A stretch of 64,000 nt of DNA, taken from NCBI RefSeq assembly GCF_027172205.1, contig NC_070603.1, forward strand, positions 6,374,501-6,438,500, read 5' to 3'. The stretch is from Podarcis raffonei (lineage: Eukaryota > Chordata > Lepidosauria > Squamata > Lacertidae). A program made the position numbers and the translations under genes. Below, in pieces: positions 22,178-34,947 of this stretch. The notes beneath the pieces were generated by a model, which was not told where the DNA came from, ran no database searches, and was given only the letters and a program-made list of their open reading frames with translations. The stretch's first letter is position 1. Every line of letters starts with the position of its first letter.

Positions 22178-23180
22178 TCCCATTGGCTGGGGGCATGTAC
22201 CAGTTTCAGAATTCAGATTTCTTCTCTGCTTCTACCTCTGATGCCCTCTAGGTGGTAGTAGGAGGGAACAGATGCTTCCAGTTAGGCTGGGCATGGAATA
22301 TTTGCTCATTAAATTCAGAAAAAAGAGGAGAAATACAAGTACGTTTGCCCTTCTGTGTGTGTGTGGTGTGTACACACATCTACACACAAACACACACACA
22401 TTTTTCTTATGAATATAAAAAGACACTTTTATGGGCTTCTTATAAATGGAGAAAGAGAGAGGGCAAGAAAGAAAGCAAAAAGTGGAGCTATATTTCCTGA
22501 TGTGCACAATTGATTTGCTTAAATTGGAAAAACATCTCTTGATCTTGTACTTCTCATTGTATTCTCCAGTTCATCACATGACAAAATATGTCATATGTGT
22601 TTAAAAATCAGGTCAGTAAAGAATCACTAAAGAATGGGGGAAATACGTGGATTATTTAAAAAATATTTGCAAACATTTAACTACATTAGCAGGAAGAACA
22701 CAACACAAGAAGTTAAATAATAACTTATTTGGAAACCAGACAGTAACAATTATAAGGAACTATAGGGGAAATGCAGTGATAAAAGTGAAACCAGAAGATG
22801 AAACAGAAGGGGAGGAGGGAAATCAAATTATGTTTTTATTTCTGAAGATGTACTGCATTTCAGATCTTTTGTAAAACTGAAAACTCGAAAAATAAAATTA
22901 ACAAACAAAACAAATTGGGGATTGGACCTTGAGCAATATGTGATGCAGTGATGGCAAAATAAGGCATATGACCTGTTGGATGCTAATGCTGGGCTTGCAC
23001 AATATCTGAGCTTAGTGTTGCTTATGTCTAGATATTTATAGGATCATACTGTTCCTCTTCATTTGGTTGTTCAGTGAATAAGCAGCTAGCTAGAGCTATT
23101 GTTTATACTTGTTTTAGCTTGCCTCTGCTGCAAGCAGCTCATTGCTTCATTTCTCCTTCCCCTCAATAACACTGCGAGGG

Positions 23181-23305
23181 AGGCTAAATAGAGCAGTGAG
23201 CTTTTCCCATTGGCTGGGGGCATGTACCAGTTTCAGATTTCAGATTTCTTCTCTGCTTCTACCTCTGATGCCCTCAATAACACTGCGAGGGAGGATAAAT
23301 AGAGC
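23181..23305 (+). promoter_or_regulatory. Putative promoter of exon 1 copy III with doubled TATA-like box
   Basis: A TATA-like box occurs at 23184-23191 and again (GGATAAATAG) at about 23293-23302. The 101-bp insertion between them copies sequence from about 22187-22255 and then re-enters at CCCTC, repeating the promoter-proximal block. Units I and II have one box. The functional effect is unknown. Confidence 0.3.
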
Positions 23306-23409
23306 AGCGAGCTTCATGGTGGAGCAGGGGTTGGGATTTGGTTTCTCCAAGGCTTGCTAGGTCCCTGTGTGCCCCACTCTTGCAAGCTTATTGCCTGCTG
23401 GTTTCAGCC

Positions 23410-23722
23410 ATGTGGCTCCACCTGGCTGCCCTGCTGGGGCTTTACTTCCTTCACCGATGGTACCAGGAGAGACAGACGGTGGAGAACCTGACGGAGAAAT
23501 ATGTCTTCATCACGGGCTGTTCCTCTGGCTTTGGGAACCACCTTGCCAGGCATCTGGATGCCCGGGGTCTGCGGGTGTTGGCAACCTGTACCACACAGAA
23601 GGGGGCAGAGCAGCTGGGCAAGGCCACCTCAGAGCGCTTGAAAACCACCATTCTGGATGTCACCAGTACAGAGAGCGTTGCGGCAGCGACGGAGTGGGTG
23701 AAAGAACAAGTGGGGAACAAAG
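23410..23722 (+). CDS. RDH16/HSD17B6-like dehydrogenase, coding exon 1, copy III (nearest exon 2)
   Basis: The exon 1 closest to exons 2-4 and the default first exon of the gene. With 29948-30206, 34948-35105 and 36368-36585 it gives a 948-nt coding sequence with stop (315 residues), close to the roughly 317 residues of RDH16. The family oxidises retinol and 3-alpha/17-beta hydroxysteroids with NAD(H) at the ER membrane. Relative to copies I and II it differs at five residues: Y4H, R15H, L17W, A59T and L61T. The first three lie in the membrane anchor. The last two lie just after the second beta strand, next to the cofactor pocket. TGCSSGFG is at 35-42. Donor AAAG/GTAGCT follows directly. Confidence 0.9.
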
Positions 23723-23838
23723 GTAGCTTTTTGTTGTGTTGTTTCCATGCTCTGGATCAGGCCAGGGATTATTTGTATCATCATCTGCTTATCTTTACTC
23801 CACTTTCCCACAAAATGTGACCTGAGTGACTCCCAATA

Positions 23839-24080
23839 CAGTGGTACCTCGTGTTAAGTACCTAATTCGTTCCAGAGGTCTGTTCTTAACCTGAAACTGT
23901 TCTTAACCTGAAGCACCACTTTAGCTAATGGGGCCTCCTGCTGCCGCTGCACCGCCGGAGCACAATTTCTGTTCTCATCCTGAAGCAAAGTTCTTAACAT
24001 GAGGTACTATTTCTGGGTAAGTGGAGTCTGTTACCTGAAGCATATATAAGCTGAAGCATATGTAACCCGAGGTACCACTG
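23839..24080. mobile_element. Tigger-like MITE, unit III
   Basis: Unit III copy, also 242 bp and TA-flanked. Its right end lies 32 bp before the empty tandem junction. Confidence 0.85.
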
Positions 24081-24240
24081 TATATAAAAAATAAAAAGTA
24101 TGACCATTTTAAAAAGTATTAGAAACAAGTAAAATCAATAAGGCAATGAATGGGGAAGGAATTCCATGGGGTCTCCTTAATTCAGCCTCTGTCAAGAGCT
24201 GCTAGGATTGCCAAATAACCTGAAAGATTATTGCTTTATG

Positions 24241-25277
24241 TTTTTTTTTTTTATAAATTTTTTTATTGCTTTTTTCCAGAATCTAAATCCATCATCAATA
24301 ACACAACAAAAGCGGTTTTACAGAAAGAAAAAGAAATTAAACAAGAAAAAATTCATTTTTCGAAGTCTTTTTTTTTTTTTTTCATCATCCACTGGACTTC
24401 CCCATCTCCTCCATCCCTGCATTCTTTATAATAAATATAAACAGCAAATTAATACCTTGTTTCCTGTGTTTTTGTATTTTCATCTAATTATTCACTCTGA
24501 AATTAAAACTTTTCTCAATCATTAACTTTGTTTCTATCAACTCCGAATTTCAATACTGAAGCATATTTACCTCAAACCTTAGCAAATTTTTAACATTCAT
24601 ATATCTTATAATGTTTTTGTAAATAGTCCTTAAATTTTTTCCAATCCTCTTCCGCAGCCTCTTCTCCCAGGTCTCGGATTCTGCCAGTCATTTCGGCTAG
24701 TTGCATATAGTCCATCAGTTGTGTGTGCCATTCTTCCAGTGTGGGTAGCTCCTGTGCCTTCCAGTATTTAGCTATGAGAATTCTTGCTGCAGTCGTTGCA
24801 TATAGAAAGAAGGTTCTGTCTTTCTTAGGTATCCTCTGGCCCACAATGCCCAAGAGGAAGGCCTCTGGTTTCTTCTGAAAGGTATACTTAAATACCTTTT
24901 TCAACTCGTTATAAATCATTTCCCAGAAGGCCTTCACCCTCGGGCATGTCCACCAGAGGTGGTAAAAAGTTCCTTCAGCCTCCTTACATTTCCAACATTT
25001 ATTATCAGACAAATGGTATATCTTTGCAAGTTTGACTGGGGTCATGTACCACCTGTACATCATTTTCATAATATTTTCCTTTAAGGCACTACATGCCGTA
25101 AATTTCATACCGGTGGTCCATAACCTTTCCCAGTCCTCAAACATAATGTTGTATCCAATATCTTGTGCCCATTTTATCATGGCTGATTTGACTGTCTCAT
25201 CTTGAGTATTCCATTTAAGCAGCAAGTTGTACATTCTTGAAAGCACTTTCGTCTTAGGTTCAAGTAATTCTAGTTCT
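24241..25277 (-). mobile_element. 5'-truncated L1, different subfamily, inside unit IV
   Basis: A 1.04-kb L1 3' end with a poly-T start and a perfect 18-bp target duplication AAAGATTATTGCTTTATG (24223-24240 and 25278-25295). It is specific to unit IV, so it was inserted after the tandem units formed or after unit IV separated. Its protein remnant is diverged from copies A-C. Confidence 0.93.
24590..25246 (-). pseudogene. L1 ORF2 C-terminal fragment (218 aa)
   Basis: Encodes only the last roughly 220 residues of ORF2p, including the C-terminal Cys motif (CWKCKEAEGTFYHLWWTC). There is no endonuclease or RT catalytic centre because of 5' truncation. Close in sequence to the C-terminus at 60436, more distant from copies B and C. 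Confidence 0.88.
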
Positions 25278-25751
25278 AAAGATTATTGCTTTATGCCTTT
25301 GACAGCAGCTTGTTCTGTGAAGTCACACAGTGAAACTTCATTATGTATGAAGATAAATGTTCCTGTCTGATAATGTCCACAGATACAAGAGACCATAATC
25401 AATGCTGCAAGATTTTAATTTTAATTTTAAAAAATTTAATTAAAAATGATCAACCTGATTCTAAAAGCACAGATGCAAGATATCATAATCAGTGTTGCAA
25501 GATTTTAATTTTAACTGACAAGCAGCTGCAGGACCTCAAACTGATCAGCCAGCATTTGCAGTGTAGGAGAAGCCTCTGGAGTCATTTGGCTGATCTACAC
25601 TGAATTTTTCCTCCTCATGGCAGGTGGGAAAGGAGGCAATTTAGATGGGGGGAAATACTTGGGAGAAGAAGGGACCAGAGCAGTTATATTGCAATATCTT
25701 TTAAGATGCTTCCCATTTAAATGTGTTTGGGGAGCCCAGAGCAGAGAATAT

Positions 25752-26112
25752 GGAAGGTATAACCTTCTGGATCAGACCAATGTCTCTTCTCAGCCACCAT
25801 TCAGTTACCAGCAGATGACTTCTCGAAAGCAGCAATCAAGCGCACTCTCCCTTCCTGTCTTGGCTGTCCAATCCACTTTTAAAACCATCCAAGTGGGTGG
25901 GCATCCCTATCTCCTGTGGCTGTTAGATCTATATTTTAATTAAGAGAAGTACTTTCTATTAGCTGTCCTGGACCTTCCAACATTCATTAGATGTCCATGA
26001 GTTCTAGTGTTGGAGAATGAGAAGCAGTGTGGTGCAGTGGTTAGAGTTTCAGACTAGGACCTAGGAGACCTGGGTTCAAATCTCCACTTGGCATACTGCT
26101 CATTGGGTGAGG
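25752..26112 (+). repeat. Old CR1-like repeat plus tRNA-type SINE, unit IV (at breakpoint)
   Basis: Unit IV copy. Homology with the other units ends a few bases past it (26117), so the duplication breakpoint lies at the edge of the SINE. Confidence 0.6.
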
Positions 26113-26117
26113 TCCCA

Positions 26118-26525
26118 ACACTGATCTTTGGAGAACTCCAGTTTCTACATCTCCCCATCTAGATATTCCATTTATTCCTCTACTCTGTGTCCTGCTTCTT
26201 AACCAGTTTCATGACTGCTCAGCTTATTCAGGAGTTGGCAGTCTAAGTACACTAGGTCAACTGGATTAGTTTTATCCAACAGATCTACTTTGGATAAGCC
26301 TTCATGCTCTTTGCTAAATTTCATGTAAAGGCCTCCCAAAATGGCCCCCAGAGGTCACTGGTTGGCCTTCCTTTTAAAACTGTGTGAATCCCTGGGGAAA
26401 TATTGGCTCTCCAGCAATACTAAGATCAAATGCAAGAGCAGGGACGCATACTGAACTCTCTCTTTCTCTCTCTCTCTCGATATATCTCCAGAGATAAATA
26501 TTTGTTGGTCAAAATTGTCTGTTTC
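26118..26525. other. Unassigned intron 1 sequence with a CT-rich stretch
   Basis: DNA just past the truncated unit IV. A CT microsatellite lies at about 26455-26478. No coding or RNA feature seen. Confidence 0.5.
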
Positions 26526-28653
26526 TTTCTTTTTTTTTATAAGATATTTATTAAGATTTTTTAAGAAACAAAACAGAAAAGTCGTAACAAAAAAGAACAT
26601 ACAAAAAAAATTACGAAAAATACAACAATAAATGACTAAAACACATAACAACACACACACACAAAAAAAATAATTAAAAAAACAAATCAATTTTTCACAT
26701 TTTTCAGAATTCTCATTAGCTTGTTTCTTTGACCTCCTCATACCTCCCTTTTTTGTATTCCCAATCACATCATTAATTCAGCAAATCCTTACCCCTCTTT
26801 TTTTTTTTAATTTAACTCAATGTTTGAACAAATTTACATCTTTATACTTTAACCAATTATCAAACCATTTTTACATATTCTTACTGATCTTATTACTAAG
26901 TCCACTTAGGTCCAGTCCGACATCACTTTAACATTCATTAATTTTACAGTATTTCTGCAAGTAGTCTTTGAATTTCTTCCAATCTTCTTCCACCAACTCT
27001 TCTCCCTGGTCACAGATTCTGCCAGTCATTTCCGCCAACTCCATATAGTCCATCACTTTCATCTGCCATTCTTCCAGAGTGGGTAAATCTTGTGTCTTCC
27101 AATACTTTGCCACGAGTATTCTTGCTGCTGTTGTAGCATACATAAAGAAAGTTCTATCCTTCTTTGGCACCTGTTGGCCGACTATGCCCAGAAGAAAGGC
27201 CTCTGGTTTCTTCAAGAAGGTATATTTAAATACCTTTTTCATTTCATTATATATCATTTCCCAGAAAGCCTTTATCCTTGGGCATGTCCACCAAAGGTGA
27301 AAGAATGTACCTTCATTTTCTTTACATTTCCAACATTTATTATCAGGCAAATGGTATATTTTTGCTAGCTTGACTGGTGTCATGTACCACCTATATATCA
27401 TTTTCATAATATTCTCTCTTAGGGCATTACATGCCGTAAATTTCATACCAGTGGTCCACAACCGTTCCCACTCAGCAAATATAATGTTATGTCCAACATC
27501 CTGTGCCCATTTAATCATAGCAGATTTAACCGTTTCATCTTGGGTGTTCCATTTCAACAGCAAGTTATACATTCTTGAAAGTATCTTTGTTTTTGGCTCT
27601 AACAATTCTGTTTCCAATTTCGATTTCTCCACCTGGAAGCCGGTTTTTTAATCCAAATTATAAGCTTCCCTTAATTGATAATAACGAAGCCAGTCTCGCA
27701 CTTTATCTTTTAATTTCTCAAAACTCTGCAATTTCAATTTATCTCCTTCCTGCTCCAAAATTTCCCAATATTTTGGCCATTTGGCCTCCATATTGAGCTT
27801 TTTCTGAGCCTTTGCTTCCATTGGTGACAACCACCTTGGGGTTTTGTTCTCAAGTAAGTCTTTGTATCTTGTCCAGACATTAAACAATGCTTTTCTGACA
27901 ATATGATTATTGAATGCTTTATGAGCTTTAACCTTGTCATACCACAAATATGCATGCCACCCAAAAACATTATTAAAACCTTCCAAATCCAAAATGTCAG
28001 TGTTCTCAAGAAGCAGCCATTCTTTCAACCAGCAAAATGCTGCTGATTCATAATAAAGTTTAAGGTCTGGCAGGGCAAATCCACCTCTTTCCTTTGCATC
28101 AGTTAATATTTTAAATTTTATTCTGGGCTTCTTGCCCTGCCAGACAAATCTGGAAATATCTTTCTGCCACTTCTTGAAACAGTCCATTTTGTCCAAAATC
28201 TGTAATGATTGAAACAAAAACAACATTCTTGGCAATACATTCATCTTTATAACAGCAATTCGGCCTAACAAGGAAAGCTTCAAATTTGACCATATTTCTA
28301 GATCTTTTTTCACTTCTGACCAACATTTCTCATAATTATCTTTGAATAAGTTTAAGTTTTTAGCAGTCATATTAACCCCTAGATATTTTACTTTCTTTAC
28401 CAATGTTAACCCTGTCTCCTTCTGAAACCTTTCTTTCTCTATCGGTGTTAAATTTTTCTCAAGGACTTTGGTTTTTGACTTGTTCAACTTAAATCCTGCC
28501 ACATGACCAAATTCTTGGATCAATTCTAAAGCTCTTTTAACACTAGATTCTGGCTCCTGTACCGTCAATACCAAATCGTCTGCAAATGCCTTCAATTTAT
28601 ATTGTTTGGCTCCGACCTGTATACCTTTTATCGAACGGTCCCTTCTAATCATG
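26526..28653 (-). mobile_element. 5'-truncated L1 in intron 1
   Basis: A 2.1-kb L1 3' part, minus strand, flanked by the 11-bp target duplication TTGTCTGTTTC (26515-26525 and 28654-28664). It contains the RT FADD region onward. The ORF2 frame is broken once near 27640: two open pieces, 27648-28652 and 26928-27632, lie in different frames. It belongs to the lineage of the C-terminal half of the L1 at 60436-61911. Confidence 0.92.
26928..28652 (-). pseudogene. L1 ORF2 remnant, RT core to C-terminus
   Basis: The upstream piece (27648-28652, 334 codons) starts just before AFADDL. The downstream piece (26928-27632, 234 codons) carries the C-terminal Cys motif CWKCKENEGTF. A frame change separates them in the region of the word GFQVEKSK. 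The endonuclease is absent through truncation. Confidence 0.88.
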
Positions 28654-28664
28654 TTGTCTGTTTC

Positions 28665-29437
28665 AGTCCAGTGTTTTCTGTGTTGTCTTTCTCAATTTGG
28701 GTTTTTGAAAGAGTGATGTGAATAGAAGCTTGAGGACTCCCATGCTTTTAATTACAGCTTTCCTCTTAACAAATATTGCCCATTTTATTGCTTCCTGTTG
28801 ATACTAGTTGGGGAAATTATGATGAACTGCCCAACTTTTTTTTATTGGTTTTCAATTACAATCCAATAATAGCCCCATTATAACAATACCAATTTATAAT
28901 ACAATTATTAATACCAATTGTTCCAATGCCGAATTATATAATTTAGATAAAGTGGCCCCCTGTGTGCTAAATTTGATGATTCTGTTATTTTCTTTATTTC
29001 TGCCTTCCAAAATCTTATTAATTTCTATTACATTCCAGTCATAATAATAATCCCTTATACAACAACTGCAATATTAATAACTTCTATTCGTGTTGACACA
29101 TTAAATGATTTATAAAACTACAAGTGAGGAACTCAAACTACATCCTTGTTCTTCCTGTGTGCGGCAATTCTTCTGCCTGTGGTGTTTCTTCCGGTCCTTG
29201 TAAGATGTTATGTCTCCCCACCTCAGTTGTTGCTGTTATTCTTCATGCCTTGGGCGGAGCTGATATCCCAATGTTGTTCCAGAAATTTCTCCCTTGCTCC
29301 ATCCAGTGCTTCGTTGTTTTGCAACTTTAACAAATCCTAGAATACATATCAACCAAAATATAGACCACAAGAATAATACTACATCCACACTTCCAAAATC
29401 TAGCATACATCCAAATGGAACAATAATTATCTCTTCT
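28665..29437. other. AT-rich intron 1 stretch, possible retroposon tail
   Basis: Begins with unassigned DNA. From about 28829 a T-run and AT-rich sequence resemble the 3' end of a minus-strand L1-type retroposon, but I cannot place it in a family. No gene seen. Confidence 0.35.
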
Positions 29438-30889
<1,452 letters not shown>

Positions 30890-33800
30890 AGTGGAACAAA
30901 AGAAGGTAAACTACCCAAAACATTTTTCGAAATGGTAAAAGACTGCAATTTAATTGATATTTGGAGGTTAAGATACCCATTGGAAAAACAATTCACGTTT
31001 TATTCAGAACCAAATCAGTCGATGTCTAGAATTGATCAAATTTGGATTTCGAGTGAATTAACTCCAAGAATCATTCAAGTGGAAATTGAACCAAGAGTAA
31101 TTTCAGATCATAGTCCAATTAAGTTAGAACTTAAAGGCTTTGAAGAAAGAACATTCAGATGGAGAATGAACGAATGCCTATTTGATGATCAAAAATTTGT
31201 TCAAGAGGTACAGAAGAAAGTGAATGATTATTTTGTGGATAACTGCAATAAAGGAACGAAGATGAGTATAGTATGGGACGCAAGCAAGGCAGTAATGAGA
31301 GGGTTTCTTATACAACAAAATTCAATCAAAAAGAAGAATAGAGAGAAAGAAAAGAAAAGAAAGAGATTTTAAAACAAATTATGGAAAATGAACAAAAGCT
31401 AATCAAAAAACCAAACAATACAAGAATTAGACAGAGTATTAAGGCTCTGCAAACTCAATTTGCAATGATAATAAACAAAGAGGTGGAATGGAATATTAAA
31501 AGATTAAGACAAAAGAACTTTGAATTTGCAAACAAATCAGGAAAATGGCTTGCTTGGCAGATCAAGAAAAGGAAAGAACAAAGTACAATAAACAAAATCA
31601 ATGTGGAAGGAGAAGAGATAATTAGTCCTAAAGGTATTAGAAAAGGATTTTTGGATTTTTATAGACAACTGTATAGGAATAAAGAAAAGAACAGCATGAG
31701 GAAAATAGAAAGATATTTAAAAGAGAAAGAGGTGCAAAAGATCCCGACAGAAGCAACAGAAAGGCTGAACACCCCGATTGATATCGAGGAGATTAAGGAG
31801 GTAATAACAGAATTGAAAAACGGGAAATCCCCAGGACCAGATGGGTTTACAGCAAGGTATTACAAAGAGTTGAGAACAGCTCTGACGATACCATTAAAAG
31901 AAGTAATGAATAACATCTTAAAAGAGAGAGAGATCCCTGAGACATGGAAAGATGCATTTATAACTTTTATTCCAAAAGAGGACGCGGACCAAACACAAGT
32001 AGAGAATTACAGACCGATTTCCCTAGTAAATACGGACTACAAAATCTTTGCAGGAATAATGGCAAAGAGATTAAAAAAGGTTTTACAAGTAATCATTCAT
32101 GAGGATCAAGCGGGTTTCCTTCCTGGCAGACAGATGAGAGACAATGTGAGGAATATAATAAATATTTTGGAATATCTGACAGCCAGGAACGAGAGACGAG
32201 CAATGTTAATGTTTGTAGATGCCGAAAAGGCATTTGACAACGTATCATGGGACTTTATGTTGAAAAATGTAGAATATATGGAGATGGGGAATGATTTCTT
32301 TAATGGAATTAAGGCAATATATACTGAACAAAAGGCGAAATTGATAGTAAATAACGTGATAACAGAAGAAATTAAAATATCAAAAGGTACTAGACAGGGT
32401 TGTCCGCTCTCACCTTTGCTGTTTATAATGGTCTTGGAGGTCTTTCTGAGTTCAATCAGGAAAAATGAAAGGATAAAGGGGGTGACAGTAGGCCAAAATG
32501 AATATAAAGTCAAAGCCTTTGCCGATGATTTGGTTATAATGGTGGAAGATCCGATGAACAGTGCAACTGAAGTGTTAGAGGAGATTGAAAAGTTTGGTGA
32601 TGTGGCAGGTTTTAAGTTAAATAGGAAAAAGACTAAAATTATAATTAAAAATATGGATCAAACAATGATTGAAGTGCTGCAACAACAAATGGGTATTGAA
32701 ATTGTTAAAAAGGTTAAATATTTGGGAATATGGTTAACTCCAAAAAATATTGACTTGTTTCAAAATAATTATGTTCCAGTGTGGAATGGAATTAAGAAAG
32801 ATCTGGAGGGATGGGGAAGGTTAAAACTATCCTTTTGGGGTAGAATCTCAATGGTCAAGATGAACGTGCTCCCAAAGATGTTATTTTTATTTCAGATGAT
32901 CCCAATATTAAAAGGGGTAATGATTTTTAAGGAATGGCAAAGAATGATTTCAAGATATATCTGGCAGGGCAAAAAGCCGAGAATTAAATATAAATTACTA
33001 ACAGATGCAAAAGAAAGAGGAGGCTTTGCCCTGCCAGATTTAAAGTTATACTATGAGGCATCATGTCTTTGCTGGATAAAAGAATGGATAAAACTTAAAA
33101 ATACTAAATTACTGGATCTGGAGGGTTTCGATAACAGATTTGGGTGGCATGCGTATTTATGGCAAGAGAAGAAAAAGGGTTATAAATCGTTTGAAAACCA
33201 CATCTTCCGGAAATCGTTAATTGAAGTGTGGGACAGATATAAGAATATATTAGAAATGGGGGTTCCACATTGGTTATCCCCATTAGAGGTTATGGGAGTC
33301 AAGAAAATTAATATGAGGAGTAATTGGATTACTTATGGAGACTTGGTGGTAAAAGAAGATGGGAAATGGAGATTGAAACCATATGAGCAAGTAAAAGAAC
33401 ATGTATTTGACTGGCTGCACTATTATCAGATAAGTGATATGTTTAAAAAGGATGTGAAAGAAAGAGGGTATAAAGAAAAAGATTCGAAATTCCAAACAGA
33501 AATTGTTAACAATGATTGTAAGATAATTTCAAAAATGTATAAAATTTTACTGGAATGGCACACGATGGATGAGGAAGTTAAAGCAGTAATGATTCAATGG
33601 GCCAGAGACTTAGGGTATAGTATAGATTTGGAAGATTGGCAAAAAATATGGAATGAAAACTTGAAGTTTACAGCATGTACTACGTTAAAAGAAAACCTAA
33701 TGAAGATGGTATACAGATGGTATATGACACCAGCTAAATTAGCAAAAATGTACAAAATTTGTAACAAATGTTGGAAATGTAGGGAGAAGGAGGGTACATT

Positions 33801-34411
33801 TATTCATATGTGGTGGGAGTGCAAGAAAGTGAAGGGGTTCTGGGAAATGGTATACAATGAGTTAAAGAAAATGCTGAAATATAGCTTTGTAAAGAAACCA
33901 GAGACCTTCCTACTGGGAATAACTAAAAATGATATAAATAAGAGGGACTGTAAACTCTTTCAGTACGCAATAACAGCAGCGAGAATGTTGATGGCCCAAA
34001 GGTGGAAACAAGAAGAACTGCCAACTTTGGAAGAATGGAGAGCAAAACTAACAGACTATGCAGAACTGGACAAATTAACAGGGAAAATCAGATTTCAAAG
34101 AGATCATAAGTTTCTAGAGGACTGGGGAAAATTCAGAGATTATTTGAAAACTGTGTGTGAGGAAAATACAACGCTAGTGTGTTTTAAAGAAGCTTTGTGA
34201 AAAAATAAGGAATATCGCAAAAATGTAAAAGAGGATAGAAAAATGTATTTAAAGGCGATACTATAATTAAGGAATGCGAAGATAGAAATTTAATTATGGA
34301 TGATTGTCAGAGGAGTTGAGGGAGGTCCAATAGGTTAAAATATGTGATGTGAAAATTGTATGATTGGAGATATTATGGAAAAATTTAATAAAAAAAAATA
34401 TTTAAAAAAAT
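30890..34411 (+). mobile_element. 5'-truncated L1 in intron 2, sense orientation
   Basis: A 3.5-kb L1 from a lineage clearly different from copies A-C, in the same direction as the host gene. It begins inside the endonuclease (GKLPKTFFEM) and ends with AATAAAAAAAAATATT near 34385. No clear target duplication was found. One frame change in a purine-rich run near 31340-31380 separates the endonuclease end from the rest of ORF2. Confidence 0.92.
30896..34200 (+). pseudogene. L1 ORF2 remnant (partial endonuclease, RT, C-terminus)
   Basis: The first piece (to 31372) holds the endonuclease end with SDHSPIKLEL. The second (31381-34200, 939 codons) is open and holds NGKSPGPDGFTARYY, the QAGFLPGR block, AFADDL near 32.5 kb and the Cys motif CWKCREKEGTF. 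It lacks the N-terminal catalytic part of the endonuclease, so it cannot be autonomous. Confidence 0.9.
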
Positions 34412-34947
34412 TCTATGATTTGCTGAGAGCAGCTGATGTGCTTTTTAATCAAATGTAGGTTTACCAAGCTAAAAGTTGCCAAATCAAAACAGTAACAGCA
34501 GATTTGAATTTCCCAAACCCAAACGCATACTTTTAAGACCCCTCACGGAAGAAATTTGCAAAAATTAAGCTTCCGTCCAGAAAAGAACACCCCCTAATTG
34601 GCACATGGCCAAGGTGTGCAGCACTCAGGCACATGCCAGGAAACAGGAAAGATGAGAGAGTAGAGCAACCAGCTAAGAAGGCAGGCAGAGGGCAGGCCTG
34701 GGTGGCTGGGTGACCCTGGCGCAGACCCCACCCGCTCCTGCTGAGGACCCCTCCCTCTCGCAAGGCTGCAGCACCACCAGCTTGGCTGACTCTGCCCTCT
34801 GCCAGGCCTGGCAGCCCTGCTCCCCCAAAATCCCCAGGTGCCTAATTTGTTTTGCATGCCCGGGACCTTTCCTAGCAGTCAAACAATCCACTATTTTTTA
34901 GACTTCAGCAGGAAATGATGTTTCTTGACTTTTCCTCCCTCATTCAG
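34412..34947. other. Intron 2, 3' part
   Basis: Unassigned intronic DNA ending in a pyrimidine tract and CATTCAG acceptor. Short open frames here are not credible genes. Confidence 0.6.

Larger units (their letters stand above)
21233..24112. repeat. Tandem unit III (about 2.9 kb, no L1)
   Basis: Third copy of the primary unit: flank, putative promoter, exon 1 and MITE. It ends without the L1. Exon 1 here is more diverged than the other two are from each other, and it has a 101-bp insertion at about 23204-23304 that duplicates promoter-proximal sequence. It joins directly to a fourth partial unit at 24113. Confidence 0.92.
24113..26117. repeat. Tandem unit IV, truncated, interrupted by a short L1
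   Basis: Starts at AAAGTATTAG like the other units and follows their 5' flank, interrupted at 24241-25277 by a 5'-truncated L1. Homology stops abruptly after GAGGTCCCA at 26117, inside the tRNA-type SINE region. The promoter, exon 1 and MITE are therefore absent here. This is a true copy of the 5' flank downstream of exon 1 copy III and defines the original tandem junction. Confidence 0.9.

Noticed and set aside
22647-22874. A 75-codon frame seen only in unit III
   Set aside because: Opened by single-base differences from units I and II; no family resemblance.
1-26117. Satellite or CRISPR-like array
   Set aside because: The repeats are kilobase-scale segmental duplications in a vertebrate genome, not short regular repeats with spacers.
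34533-34901. Several overlapping frames on both strands in intron 2
   Set aside because: GC-rich intronic sequence with no domain, start context or conservation to support a gene.
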